Assembly (NCBI RefSeq): GCF_017309185.1
Contig: NZ_JAEKJZ010000001.1
Coordinates: 1,488,001 to 1,552,000 of the forward strand
Source: Roseibium aggregatum
GTDB taxonomy: Bacteria; Pseudomonadota; Alphaproteobacteria; Rhizobiales; Stappiaceae
DNA length: 64,000 bases
Reading direction: 5' to 3'
Part shown: one piece after another, positions 24,804 through 33,995 of the stretch
How the letters are laid out: every line of letters starts with the position of its first letter
Position numbering within the stretch: the first letter of the stretch is position 1
Translations under genes and position numbers: made by a program
The notes under the pieces: generated by a model
Databases searched by the model: none
What the model was told of the DNA's origin: nothing
The model's input: the letters and a program-made list of their open reading frames with translations, nothing else

Positions 24804-25532
24804 TCACGGCTGAGTCCATTCCCGGCTGACGCGGTCATAGAGTCTGCCCGTTTCCGGAACGTCCGGCTTGACGAGCTCCAGCAGGTCTTCGGCCACCTCG
24901 GCGGGTGACGGCAGACTCTCGGGGGCCTCGCCCGGCATTGCCTTGGCGCGCAAGCCCGTGCGCGTGGGACCTGGATCCGCCAGATTGATCTTCATGGCTG
25001 TCTGAAGGCTCTCGTTGGCCCAGGTTCGCGCCATGGCCTCGACGGCAGCCTTGCTGATCGACTGCAACCCCCAAAAGGCAGAACAGGTCCGGGCCTGAAT
25101 GGATGTGAGGAGCAGGGCCCGCCCAGCGTCGGATTGGCGCAGCAGGGGATCGAGAGACCGGATCAACCGCCAGTTCGCCGTCACATTGACCGCCATCACG
25201 GTTTCGAAGTCTTTGGGACCGATATGACCGATGGGCGAAAGCACCCCGAGCATGCCGGCGTTGCCGACAAATATGTCGAGCTTCTTCCAGCGCTCGTAAA
25301 TAGCCGCGCCGAGCCTGTCGAGCGCCTCGAAGTCGGTCAGGTCGAGTGGAACGAGCGTGGTTTGTCCGCCCGCCGCCTTGATCTCGTCGTCGAGATCCTC
25401 CAGTCCGCCGACCGTCCGGGCAAGCGCGATCACATGTGCGCCGCGTTGACCGAGCTGCCTGGCCAATTGATAGCCGATTCCCCGGGACGCCCCGGTTACC
25501 AGCGCGATCCGTCCTTCGAAGTCCCGTTCCAT
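24804..25532 (-). CDS. SDR family protein with a replaced catalytic tyrosine
   Basis: A 242-residue short-chain dehydrogenase. The cofactor loop TGASRGIG (13-20), the NAG motif (91-93), Ser144 and Lys161 are present, but the catalytic tyrosine of YxxxK is glutamine (Q157 in LQSISKAAVEAM). The DNA was re-read in this stretch and the codon is CAG. It may be a cofactor-binding protein without normal SDR catalysis. It lies seven bases downstream of purF on the same strand. The ATG at 25532 is preferred over an upstream TTG that has no room for a ribosome binding site. Confidence 0.88.
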   Translation of the reverse strand: MERDFEGRIALVTGASRGIGYQLARQLGQRGAHVIALARTVGGLEDLDDEIKAAGGQTTLVPLDLTDFEALDRLGAAIYERWKKLDIFVGNAGMLGVLSPIGHIGPKDFETVMAVNVTANWRLIRSLDPLLRQSDAGRALLLTSIQARTCSAFWGLQSISKAAVEAMARTWANESLQTAMKINLADPGPTRTGLRAKAMPGEAPESLPSPAEVAEDLLELVKPDVPETGRLYDRVSREWTQP

Positions 25533-25539
25533 CTCGCGG

Positions 25540-27012
25540 TCAACCAACCTCCACGAGACGGGGCAGGCTTACGAGGTCCTGGTCCTCGGAAAGATCGGTC
25601 AGGGGGGTCGGATAGTCGCCGGTGAAGCAATGGTCTGTGAATTGCGGGTTGTCGTTGTCGCGACCGTCGAAACCCATGGCCCGGTAGATGCCGTCGACTG
25701 TGAGGAAGGCGAGGCTGTCTGCGCCGATATAGGCCCGCATTTCCTCGAGGCTGTATTTGGCGGCCAGAAGTTTTTCCCGGACCGGCGTGTCGATGCCGTA
25801 GTAGTCGGAGTATTTGATCGGCGGGCTCGCGAGGCGGAAATGGACTTCCCTGGCGCCCGCGTCTCGGATCATCTGCACGATCTTGACGGAAGTCGTGCCG
25901 CGCACGAGACTGTCGTCAACCAGAACGACCCGCTTGCCTTCGATTTGCGACCGATTGGCCGAGTGCTTCATCTTCACGCCGAGGGCGCGGATGTGCTGGG
26001 TCGGCTCGATGAAGGTCCGGCCCACGTAGTGGTTGCGGATGATGCCGAGCTCAAACGGAATGCCGCTTTCCTGGCTGTAGCCGATTGCCGCCGGAACGCC
26101 GCTGTCGGGAACCGGCACGATGACATCGGCCTCGACATTCGTCTCGCGGGCAAGCTGCTTGCCCATTTCCCGCCGCACGTCGTAGACGCTGCGGCCGCCC
26201 ACAATCGAGTCCGGGCGGGAGAAGTATATATACTCGAAAATGCAGGGCCTGGCCGGCTGCTTGCCGAATGGGAAGAAGGACTGGATGCCGGTCGGCGAGC
26301 AAACGATGACCTCGCCGTTCTCGACCTCGCGGATGAACTTTGCACCGATGATGTCAAGCGCACAGGTCTCGGAAGCAAGGATGGGGGCGCCGTTGAGATC
26401 GCCCAGGACAAGTGGCCGGATACCGAGCGGGTCGCGCGCGCCGATCAGTTTCTTGGCCGTCAGCGCAACCAGGGAATATGCGCCTTCCATCTGCGTGATG
26501 GCCTCGATGAAACGCTCGACGATCTTGCCCTTGCGCGAGCGGGCGACGAGCTGAAGCACCACCTCGGAGTCCGACGTTGACTGGCAGATGGCGCCGTCCC
26601 GGATCAGTTGCTGGCGCAGGGTCAGCGCGTTGGTGAAGTTGCCGTTGTGGCAGATGGCGATGCCGCCGCCGTCGAGCTCGGCGAACAGAGGCTGCACGTT
26701 GCGCAGGATCGTCTCGCCGGTCGTGGAATAGCGCACGTGGCCGATCGCCGCCTTGCCGGTCAGCCTGCCGATGGTGTCCGCGTCGGAAAAATGATCGCCG
26801 ACCAGTCCGAGATGCCGTTCGGAACGGAATTGGTCCTTGTCGTAGGTCACGATCCCGGCCGCTTCCTGGCCACGGTGCTGCAGCGCGTGAAGGCCAAGGG
26901 CGGTCAGGGCGCTTGCGTCCTCGTGCCCCAGGATCCCGAATACGCCGCATTCCTCGCGCAGCGTGTCCGCGTTCATGTCCAAGCTCTCGTGCGTTTCGGT
27001 CCCGCCAGCCAT
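25540..27012 (-). CDS. purF: Amidophosphoribosyltransferase
   Basis: The first committed enzyme of purine synthesis, transferring glutamine nitrogen to PRPP. The 490-residue proenzyme has the nucleophile Cys22 (EECGVFGI) after a short propeptide, the GHVRYSTTG and HNGNFTN glutaminase motifs, and the PRPP-binding loop VLVDDSLVRGTT. The ATG at 27012 is chosen because GAAGGAG lies eight bases upstream; a GTG at 27021 would leave no room for it. It is the third gene of the minus-strand run radA-cvpA-purF, a conserved alphaproteobacterial order. Confidence 0.96.
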   Translation of the reverse strand: MAGGTETHESLDMNADTLREECGVFGILGHEDASALTALGLHALQHRGQEAAGIVTYDKDQFRSERHLGLVGDHFSDADTIGRLTGKAAIGHVRYSTTGETILRNVQPLFAELDGGGIAICHNGNFTNALTLRQQLIRDGAICQSTSDSEVVLQLVARSRKGKIVERFIEAITQMEGAYSLVALTAKKLIGARDPLGIRPLVLGDLNGAPILASETCALDIIGAKFIREVENGEVIVCSPTGIQSFFPFGKQPARPCIFEYIYFSRPDSIVGGRSVYDVRREMGKQLARETNVEADVIVPVPDSGVPAAIGYSQESGIPFELGIIRNHYVGRTFIEPTQHIRALGVKMKHSANRSQIEGKRVVLVDDSLVRGTTSVKIVQMIRDAGAREVHFRLASPPIKYSDYYGIDTPVREKLLAAKYSLEEMRAYIGADSLAFLTVDGIYRAMGFDGRDNDNPQFTDHCFTGDYPTPLTDLSEDQDLVSLPRLVEVG

Positions 27013-27173
27013 GGCGAACACTCCTTCAAACTGGCCGGAGGCAGGAAGCCCGGCCTTTATCGTTTCCCCGACATGCTTTCCTTAAATGATGAAGGAAACC
27101 AAAATGTCGAGCGAGACTCGTCGATATATGTCGTGCCCGCGTCGAATTGAACGCGGGACTTTGTCGCGCCGGC

Positions 27174-27217
27174 AGCGGACCGCCGTCTTGTTGCTGATGG
27201 ACCGTTTGCGGTCCGCT
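27174..27217 (-). terminator. Hairpin after cvpA
   Basis: AGCGGACCGC (27174-27183) pairs perfectly with GCGGTCCGCT (27208-27217) across a 24-base loop. The right arm touches the cvpA stop codon on the minus strand. There is no T-run, so it may attenuate read-through into purF or stabilise the transcript rather than end it. Confidence 0.4.
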
Positions 27218-27828
27218 CAGTTGCTGTCCGTCGTCAGTTGATCGAGCCCCTGGCGTTCGGAGTCGCTGTAGGCCGGTTCCTCGGCGGGAGCGCTGCTGGT
27301 GCCGCCCGTCAGGTTGTTTTCGCGGATTTTTTCCAGGATCGCCTTTTCCGGATCTTCCGGCAGGATCGACACCAGGCGCTCGCCGATGGATATCAGGATC
27401 GGACGCGACTTGGCGTTCAGAACCCATTGCGGCTGCTGATCCGGCTGGACGAACCAGTTGAAGAACATCATCGCGACCACCAGAAGAAGCAGACCGCGCA
27501 CGGCGCCGAAGACGAAACCGAGCGTTCTGTCGAGCGCGCCGATCCGGCTGTCGAGAACGAAATCGGAAATTCGCATCGTGATGTAGCTCACGATGATGAG
27601 CGTGACCAGAAAGACGGCGGCGGCGGAGACGCCAATGGCGACGAGATCGTGCGAGATATACTGTTTGGCGTAAGGCAGCACGCGCTCGTAGAGCAGAAAA
27701 GCCGCCGCGGCAGCCGCGACCCAAGAGACGATCGAGAGAACTTCCCGGACAAAGCCGCGGATCATCGCAAGGACGGCGGAAATGAACATGATGGCCAAAA
27801 GCAGTCCGTCCAGCAGCGTAATCGGCAT
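27217..27828 (-). CDS. cvpA: CvpA family membrane protein
   Basis: A 203-residue protein with four transmembrane segments in the first 130 residues. It has the CvpA opening DGLLLAIMFISAVLAMIRGFVREVLS and a conserved middle RIGALDRTLGFVFGAVRG. A disordered tail follows. CvpA was named for colicin V production, but its place next to purF is an ancient one and its molecular role is still unclear. It lies between radA and purF on the same strand. Confidence 0.92.
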   Translation of the reverse strand: MPITLLDGLLLAIMFISAVLAMIRGFVREVLSIVSWVAAAAAAFLLYERVLPYAKQYISHDLVAIGVSAAAVFLVTLIIVSYITMRISDFVLDSRIGALDRTLGFVFGAVRGLLLLVVAMMFFNWFVQPDQQPQWVLNAKSRPILISIGERLVSILPEDPEKAILEKIRENNLTGGTSSAPAEEPAYSDSERQGLDQLTTDSN

Positions 27829-27897
27829 CTTCCTGAAATATCCCTTACCTGTAGGGCTGAAAACGAGCCCGCAAACTTCAGTTGGTACCCGCGCTCA

Positions 27898-29298
27898 TCA
27901 TGCTTCCGCGCCCTTTAAAACACTAGCCTCCGCCGAGAGTTTGGCAACAAAGTCCCCAAGTTCCGGCACGCCAGTCGCCTTCAGGGCGGACATGGTGCTG
28001 TCCTTGAGATTACCCTCCGGACAGTAAGCCTGATCGAAGCCGAGTTTTTCCGCTTCCTTCAGCCTGGATTGGGCCTGGGCGACCGGCCGCACGGCCCCGG
28101 ACAGGCTGACTTCGCCGAAATAGACGCAATTGGCTGGAAGGGCAAGCCCGCTGAGCGAAGAGATGAGCGCCGCGGCGACCGCAAGGTCCGCGCCGGGTTC
28201 GTTGATTTTCAGGCCGCCCGCGACATTGAGATAGACGTCGTGCTGCGAAAAGCGCACCCCGCAGCGAGCCTCCAGAACGGCGAGGATCATGGAAAGCCGG
28301 GCGCTGTCCCAGCCGATGACGGCCCGCCTCGGGGTCCCGAGCGACGATTGGGCGACCAGGGCCTGAATTTCGATCAGCAGGGGCCGGGAGCCTTCCAGGC
28401 CGGCGAAGACCGCGGCTCCTGGAGCGGTTGTCGTCCGGTCGCCGAGAAACAGCGCGGAGGGGTTGGAAACCTCGGTGAGGCCCTTGCCGGTCATTTCGAA
28501 CACGCCGATTTCGTCCGTAGCCCCGAACCTGTTCTTGACCGAACGCAGAATGCGGTACTGATGCGCGCCGTCGCCCTCGAAGTAAAGGACGGCATCGACC
28601 ATGTGCTCGACCACCCGCGGTCCGGCGATCTGGCCATCCTTGGTGACGTGGCCGACTAGGACCAGCGTCGTCCCGTTTTTCTTGGCGTAGCGCACCATGG
28701 CCTGGGCGGACGCGCGCACCTGGGTGACCGTGCCCGGTGGCGACTCGACCTGATCCGTCCACAGGGTCTGGACCGAATCCAGGATCAGAAGGGCCGGAGG
28801 CGTGTCGGACTCCAGCGTCGCCAGAATGTCTTCAACGCTGGTCTCCGCGGCAAGCGCCACCGGGGCCTCGGACAGCCCGAGCCTTTCCGCCCTGAGACGC
28901 ACCTGGCCGATGGCCTCCTCACCGGAAATATAGACCGTCTTGTGGCCGAGACGGGCAAGTTGGGCAGCAGCCTGGATCAGGAGCGTCGACTTGCCGATGC
29001 CGGGATCGCCGCCGACAAGCAGCGCGGAGCCGCGCACGAACCCGCCACCCGTGACCCGGTCGAGTTCCGCAACCTTGGTCTGGATGCGTGGCGCTTCCTT
29101 GGTGTCACCGGAAAGCCCGACCAGAGGAACCACGCGGCCTTTGCTCCGGCTCGCCCTTGCGGGGCCTCCGCCGATGCCTCCGCCGGTCTGCTCCTCGACG
29201 ATGGTGTTCCACTCGCCGCAGGATTCACAGCGCCCAACCCATTTCGCGGTCACCGCGCCGCAGGACTGGCAGACGAAGGATGTGGACCTGCGGGCCAT
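27898..29298 (-). CDS. radA: DNA repair protein RadA
   Basis: A 466-residue RecA-like DNA helicase for recombination intermediates. The N-terminal zinc finger uses C10, C13, C24 and C27 (FVCQSCG, then GRCESCGEW). Next come Walker A GGDPGIGKST (about 96-105), the RadA signature KNRFG (about 256) and a Lon-protease-like C-terminal domain. Length is normal. It begins 18 bases after the alr stop on the same strand, so the two genes may be co-transcribed. Confidence 0.96.
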   Translation of the reverse strand: MARRSTSFVCQSCGAVTAKWVGRCESCGEWNTIVEEQTGGGIGGGPARASRSKGRVVPLVGLSGDTKEAPRIQTKVAELDRVTGGGFVRGSALLVGGDPGIGKSTLLIQAAAQLARLGHKTVYISGEEAIGQVRLRAERLGLSEAPVALAAETSVEDILATLESDTPPALLILDSVQTLWTDQVESPPGTVTQVRASAQAMVRYAKKNGTTLVLVGHVTKDGQIAGPRVVEHMVDAVLYFEGDGAHQYRILRSVKNRFGATDEIGVFEMTGKGLTEVSNPSALFLGDRTTTAPGAAVFAGLEGSRPLLIEIQALVAQSSLGTPRRAVIGWDSARLSMILAVLEARCGVRFSQHDVYLNVAGGLKINEPGADLAVAAALISSLSGLALPANCVYFGEVSLSGAVRPVAQAQSRLKEAEKLGFDQAYCPEGNLKDSTMSALKATGVPELGDFVAKLSAEASVLKGAEA

Positions 29299-29316
29299 GG
29301 AAGGTTTTCCTTCGTG

Positions 29317-30459
29317 TCAGGTGAGGGGGGCGTAGACGCGCTCGAACCGCCGTCCCAGGCTTGTCAGGTATTCGTAGTCGATTGTCTCGGCATAAGCGGC
29401 AAGTTCCGCCGCCGCAACAGATGGTCCGAGCATTTCCACAAAGGCGCCGCGCTGAACGAGATGATCGGGGACGTCGGTGACGTCCAGGGTGATCATGTCC
29501 ATCGAAATCCGCCCGAGGATCGGAGCCTTGAAGCCGCCGATCATGGCGAAGCCGCCGGGACGTTCGTCGGTGGACCCTGCCCGACGCAGCATGCCGTCCG
29601 CATAGCCGGCCGCCACGACCGCGTTCTTCAGGGGGCGTCTGGCCGTTTGCTTCGCGCCATAGCCGATGGTGTCGCCCTCCGCCACGTCCCGCACGAGCAT
29701 GATCCGGGCTTCGACCTTCGCAACCGGTTTCATCGGGTTCGGTTCCGTGTCGATCGCCTGTCCGCCGTAAAGGGCAATTCCGGGCCGAACCAGATCGAAA
29801 TGAAACTCGGGTCCCATGAGAACGCCCGCCGAATTCGCCAGGGATCTGGGGATATGGCTGAAGGGCTCCGTCACTTCGCGGAAGAGCTTCAGCTGCCGTT
29901 GGTTCATCTCGTGCGCGGGTGTTGAGCCGCACGCCAGATGGCTGATGATCAAGGAAGGGGTGAAGGGACCGCAGAGATCCGGATCGCCCAGGGCGGCCGA
30001 CAAGTCTCCCGGCGGCAGTCCGAGCCTGTTGATTCCCGTATCCACATGAACAGCCGCCTTGAAGGATCTGCCGGCGGATTTGCACAAGGCGGACCAGTCC
30101 TTCAGTTCCTCGACAGATGCCAGCACCGGCCGGAGATCGTGGTGCGGAAAAAACTCCGCAGCGCCGGGGAACAGACCGTCGAGAACATAGATGACGGCGT
30201 CCGGCAGCAGCTCCCGCAAGGCGACCGCCTCGGCTGGAACCGCCGTGAAAAAGGTTTTGCAGCCGGCGGCATAAAGAGCGGGACCGGCCTTGTCCTGTCC
30301 GGTGCCGTAGCCATCGCCCTTGATCGCGGCGGCACATTCGGCCGCCCCTGAAAGCTTGCCGTTCAAAAAAGTCCAGTTCGCCGCGATTGCATCGAGATCG
30401 ATGGTCAGTCGGCCGCCGAACAGGTCAGAGGAAAGAATGGAAGGTGTAGACGTCGCCAC
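29317..30459 (-). CDS. alr: Alanine racemase
   Basis: A PLP enzyme making D-alanine for peptidoglycan, 380 residues with the GTG start used here. The PLP lysine is in AAIKGDGYGTG (Lys47), which deviates from the usual VVKADAYGHG in having Gly after Lys. The second catalytic residue is the Tyr of GYADGML, and GRISMDM is present in the C-terminal barrel. A TTG at 30492 would give 391 residues. Neither start has a clear ribosome binding site, so the start is uncertain. Confidence 0.92.
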   Translation of the reverse strand: MATSTPSILSSDLFGGRLTIDLDAIAANWTFLNGKLSGAAECAAAIKGDGYGTGQDKAGPALYAAGCKTFFTAVPAEAVALRELLPDAVIYVLDGLFPGAAEFFPHHDLRPVLASVEELKDWSALCKSAGRSFKAAVHVDTGINRLGLPPGDLSAALGDPDLCGPFTPSLIISHLACGSTPAHEMNQRQLKLFREVTEPFSHIPRSLANSAGVLMGPEFHFDLVRPGIALYGGQAIDTEPNPMKPVAKVEARIMLVRDVAEGDTIGYGAKQTARRPLKNAVVAAGYADGMLRRAGSTDERPGGFAMIGGFKAPILGRISMDMITLDVTDVPDHLVQRGAFVEMLGPSVAAAELAAYAETIDYEYLTSLGRRFERVYAPLT

Positions 30460-30617
30460 GGTCTGGAGAGTTCTTTTGTTAGAGCTACGCAAAACGAAGA
30501 TTCGACGGACACCTTACCGCATTGCAACGCGGATGCGCCAGAAGCAAAGACCTGAGTGTCTTGAGCGTGAGTTTGAAGCTTCGATCGCGTTCCGGACTGC
30601 CGCTGTCTTGTCGGGCG

Positions 30618-30890
30618 TCAGTCCATGAAAAGGAATTCGACGCCGGCCTCGTCGAGGCGGATCCAGCGGATTTCCCCGTGAAAGCGCAACTTGCGGCTTT
30701 CGACTTCGATGACGACCTTGTCGTTGAAGGTCAGGCCCTTGGACTTGACGGCGACGCGGCAGCCCCCGGCACTGATATCCTCGACGACACAGGGTCGATG
30801 TACGCCTTCGTGTTTCAGGACACCTGGCCAGCTGCAGTGTTTCCGCGGAAAGTCCCGTGCTTCTTCCAGGAGCTTGTGCGCAAGCACCAT
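30618..30890 (-). CDS. PilZ domain protein
   Basis: A 90-residue stand-alone PilZ protein. The cyclic-di-GMP motifs RxxxR (R12-R16 in ARDFPRK) and DxSxxG (DISAGG, 38-43) are both present, so binding is likely. The ATG at 30890 follows AGGA nine bases upstream; a longer frame back to 30944 has no such signal. It stands alone upstream of alr. The 295 bases between it and dnaB are A+T-richer and show no gene. Confidence 0.85.
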   Translation of the reverse strand: MVLAHKLLEEARDFPRKHCSWPGVLKHEGVHRPCVVEDISAGGCRVAVKSKGLTFNDKVVIEVESRKLRFHGEIRWIRLDEAGVEFLFMD

Positions 30891-31185
30891 TGTCAAAAAT
30901 CCTGAGTGAATGCGTTGAAATGCATCTGTAAAACTACAATGCATGCATTAACCAAGGTTTAAAATCGCGTTCTTCGGAGTTTCTTTCCCGAAGGGGAGGG
31001 GAGTTTGGTATGTTGTTGATTTTCCAAAGGAAAGATTTTCAGATAAAGTAAATTTTCATAAAGAAAAGCGCCTAAGGCAAGAGGTCTTCTGTATTTATTC
31101 TCTGCCTTGTGAAAATCGGCCGCTGCGCTGTGGTGCAACGGCCTTGGATTTCAAGAAAAGGACCCGGTATGGCGCTCTGGTTTCT

Positions 31186-32670
31186 TTATTCGTACCGTTC
31201 CGGAAGATGATCGTCCTCGGCGAGATCCGAAAAGCGGGTGAATTCGCCCTGGAAGTGCAGGTTGGCGGTGCCGGTCGGACCGTGACGTTGCTTGGCGATT
31301 ATGACTTCCGCTTTGCCCTTGGCTGCCTCGTGCTTGGCCTCCCAGGCGGCATACTCCGGCGAACCGATTTCCGGCTCGGTTTTCGAAAGATAGTATTCCT
31401 CGCGGTAAACGAACAGGATCACATCGGCGTCCTGCTCGATGGAACCGGATTCGCGCAGGTCCGACATCATCGGCCGCTTGTCGTCTCTCGATTCCACCTG
31501 GCGTGAGAGCTGGGAGAGGGCGATGATCGGAACGTGAAGCTCCTTGGCCAGCGCCTTCAGGCCCGTGGTGATTTCGGTGATTTCCTGAACGCGGTTTCCG
31601 GAGTTCTTGGCGGAACCGCTCAAGAGCTGAATATAGTCGACGACCAGGAGGTCCAGTCCGCGCTGACGCTTCAGGCGCCGGGCCTTGGCCACGAGCGAGG
31701 CGATCGAGATGCCGCCGGTCTGGTCCACGTGCAAAGGGACGCTTTGCATCGTCTGAGCGCACGCCGCGAGTTTTTCGAATTCGGCTTCGGTTATGTCCCC
31801 GCGCCGGATCTTGGATGAGGAAATCTCAGCCTGTTCGGAAATGATACGGGTGGCGAGCTGCTCCGCGGACATTTCGAGCGAGAAGAAGCCGACCACGCCG
31901 CCGTTGACGGTCTTCAGTGTTCCGTCCTGCAGTTCCTCGGACTTGTAGGACTGAGCGATATTATAGGCGATGTTGGTGGCGAGCGAGGTTTTGCCCATGG
32001 CCGGGCGACCGGCGAGCACGATCAGGTCGGAATGCTGAAGGCCGCCCATCAACCGGTCGAGTTCCCTGAGCCCCGTGGAAATGCCGGACAGTGCGCCTTC
32101 CCGGTTATAGGCGGCATGGGCCATTTCAATGGTTTCGGTCAGCGCGTCGCCGAAGGAGACGAAGCCGCCTTCGCTTCGCCCGACCTCCGCCAGTTCGAAA
32201 AGCCGCCGCTCCGCATCGTCGATCTGCTGCTCCGGCGGCACGTCGATGGGCGCGTCGAAAGCGATATTGACCATGTCCTCGCCGATCCGGATCAGGTTGC
32301 GGCGGATGGCCAGATCATAGATGGTTCGGCCGTAATCCTCGGCGTTGATGATCGAGGCGGCGTCGCCGGCGAGCCTGAGGAGGAATTGGGTCGCGGAGAG
32401 GTCGGCGATTTTCGCATCCGCCGGATAGAAGGTCTTCAGCGTGATCGGCGAGGCCGTCTTGCCGGCCCGGATGAGATGTCCGATCTTTTCGTAGATGTCC
32501 TGGTGGGACGGCACAAAAAAGTGATGCGGCTCCAGGAAATCCGAGACCCTGTAGAAGGTTTCGTTGTTAACCAGAATGGCGCCGAGCAACTGGCGTTCCG
32601 CTTCAGCATTGTGCGGAGCAAGGCGCTGCACGGACTCTTCCGTTTCGACCTTCTGTAACGTACCCTTCAT
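31186..32670 (-). CDS. dnaB: Replicative DNA helicase
   Basis: A 494-residue hexameric helicase. The N-terminal DnaG-interacting domain includes PHNAEAERQLLGAIL. The RecA-like domain has Walker A GRPAMGKTS (about 219-227), GFFSLEMS and the DLLVVDYIQLL Walker B. The ATG at 32670 gives the standard length and has GGGGGA just upstream. Longer in-frame starts enter the intergenic region. It lies downstream of rplI on the same strand, separated by a strong terminator and its own promoter-like sequence. Confidence 0.96.
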   Translation of the reverse strand: MKGTLQKVETEESVQRLAPHNAEAERQLLGAILVNNETFYRVSDFLEPHHFFVPSHQDIYEKIGHLIRAGKTASPITLKTFYPADAKIADLSATQFLLRLAGDAASIINAEDYGRTIYDLAIRRNLIRIGEDMVNIAFDAPIDVPPEQQIDDAERRLFELAEVGRSEGGFVSFGDALTETIEMAHAAYNREGALSGISTGLRELDRLMGGLQHSDLIVLAGRPAMGKTSLATNIAYNIAQSYKSEELQDGTLKTVNGGVVGFFSLEMSAEQLATRIISEQAEISSSKIRRGDITEAEFEKLAACAQTMQSVPLHVDQTGGISIASLVAKARRLKRQRGLDLLVVDYIQLLSGSAKNSGNRVQEITEITTGLKALAKELHVPIIALSQLSRQVESRDDKRPMMSDLRESGSIEQDADVILFVYREEYYLSKTEPEIGSPEYAAWEAKHEAAKGKAEVIIAKQRHGPTGTANLHFQGEFTRFSDLAEDDHLPERYE

Positions 32671-32698
32671 ATCGTCCCCCGATGACCAAAGTGCACCC

Positions 32699-32727
32699 GG
32701 AATACTCGCAGATCGAAAACTGCTCAA
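32699..32727 (-). promoter_or_regulatory. Promoter candidate for dnaB
   Basis: On the minus strand TTGAGC (32722-32727) and TATTCC (32699-32704) are 17 bases apart, about 30 bases before the dnaB ATG. Together with the terminator at 32981-33006 it accounts for most of the visible signal in the 366-base gap between rplI and dnaB. Confidence 0.35.
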
Positions 32728-32980
32728 GGTTGAAAAAACGTTACTTTTTGATTCCCACCGGCTTCCACAAATCAGCGGGGATAGAATCGAATCCCGCTTG
32801 ACTCGAAAGCTTGTTGAAGACTCAGAGGCATAGCTCTTAGTCATTGAAAACAAGACGTTTTTTAAAAGGTTAATAAGCCGGAAATGAATCTGGTCGAGGT
32901 TTCAAGAGTTTGCGTCGAACTCTGAAATCAGCAGGTTAAGCCTGTGCGGAATCGGCGCCGAAAGCTTGCCGGCAAAATAA

Positions 32981-33006
32981 AAACGGCGCTGCTGACAGCG
33001 CCGTTT
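32981..33006 (-). terminator. Intrinsic terminator of the rpsF-rpsR-rplI operon
   Basis: AAACGGCGCTG (32981-32991) and CAGCGCCGTTT (32996-33006) form a perfect 11-base stem with a four-base loop. On the minus strand it is followed by TTTTTATTTT. It stands 31 bases after the rplI stop. Confidence 0.85.
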
Positions 33007-33036
33007 ATCTTTAGTCGGTGAATTAAGCGAAAGCCC

Positions 33037-33627
33037 TCAGGCTTCGTCTTCCACCGGTGCGTCTTCAGCGGCCTCGGTGCCCTCTTCGGCGCCTTCGACC
33101 TCTTCTTCGTCTTCCTCGAATTCGAAGACGTCCTGTTCGGGCGTGGTGAGATCCTCACCGGCCGCCTGGCGGGTTGCTTCGTCTTCGGAACGCGCGACGT
33201 TCACGGCAACGGACACTTCCACTTCGGGGTGAAGCTGGATCTGAACCGTGTGAATGCCGATCGTCTTGATCGGGCTGCGCAGCTCAACCTGGTTACGTGC
33301 GACGGTGAAGCCGGCAGCGGTCAGACCGTCGGCAATGTCACGCGTGGACACCGAACCGTAAAGCTGACCGGTCTCGCCGGCCGAACGGATCATCACAAGT
33401 GTTTCGCCGTCGAGTTTGGAGGCAACGGCTTCCGCTTCCGACTTGCGTTCCAGGTTGCGGGCTTCGAGCTGAGCGCGTTCGCGTTCGAAACGCTCGAGGT
33501 TCGCCTTGTTGGCGCGCAATGCCTTGCCTTGCGGCAGCAGGTAGTTGCGGGCGTAACCGTCGCGTACGCGCACGGTGTCGCCCATCTGGCCGAGTTTGGC
33601 GATGCGCTCAAGAAGAATGATTTGCAT
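33037..33627 (-). CDS. rplI: 50S ribosomal protein L9
   Basis: A 196-residue L9. The N-terminal domain has the family opening [20 protein letters not shown] and [13 protein letters not shown] long connecting helix and the C-terminal rRNA-binding domain ([14 protein letters not shown]) follow. The last 45 residues form a very acidic extension ([15 protein letters not shown]), longer than the E. coli protein (149 residues). Such tails are common in alphaproteobacterial L9. It is the last gene of the S6-S18-L9 operon. Confidence 0.97.
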   Translation of the reverse strand: MQIILLERIAKLGQMGDTVRVRDGYARNYLLPQGKALRANKANLERFERERAQLEARNLERKSEAEAVASKLDGETLVMIRSAGETGQLYGSVSTRDIADGLTAAGFTVARNQVELRSPIKTIGIHTVQIQLHPEVEVSVAVNVARSEDEATRQAAGEDLTTPEQDVFEFEEDEEEVEGAEEGTEAAEDAPVEDEA

Positions 33628-33692
33628 AATTTTCTCCTACTGTCCCACCCTCAGGTGGTTAGAGGCCGTTTGCCCGCGGCCCCAATTCGGGT

Positions 33693-33741
33693 CTTCCGGA
33701 AACACCGGAAGAAACGCCTTTCCTCAAGAATGCGGAAAGGC
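33693..33741. promoter_or_regulatory. Two hairpins between rpsR and rplI
   Basis: CTTCCGG/CCGGAAG (33693-33699, 33705-33711) and GCCTTTCC/GGAAAGGC (33716-33723, 33734-33741) sit in the 114-base gap between rpsR and rplI. Neither has a T-run. They may set relative expression or be RNA processing sites. Many relatives carry a DUF2232 membrane-protein gene in this gap, and there is none here. Confidence 0.4.
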
Positions 33742-33990
33742 TTAGCTGATGACGAAGGGCAGCAGGCCGAGCAGGCGCGCGCGCTTGATGGCGCGGGCCA
33801 GTTCACGCTGCTTCTTCGCGGAGACCGCGGTGATGCGGCTCGGAACGATCTTGCCGCGTTCCGAAATGTAACGCTGCAAAAGACGGATGTCCTTGTAGTC
33901 GATCTTCGGCGCATTGGAGCCGGAGAACGGGCAGGTCTTCCTGCGGCGGAAGAACGGACGGCGGCTCGGGAGCTGTGCAACATCTACCAT
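33742..33990 (-). CDS. rpsR: 30S ribosomal protein S18
   Basis: An 82-residue S18 with the family core [20 protein letters not shown] and the basic C-terminal region ([19 protein letters not shown]). It partners S6 on the 30S platform. The gene follows rpsF by five bases on the same strand. Confidence 0.97.
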   Translation of the reverse strand: MVDVAQLPSRRPFFRRRKTCPFSGSNAPKIDYKDIRLLQRYISERGKIVPSRITAVSAKKQRELARAIKRARLLGLLPFVIS

Positions 33991-33995
33991 TTATC

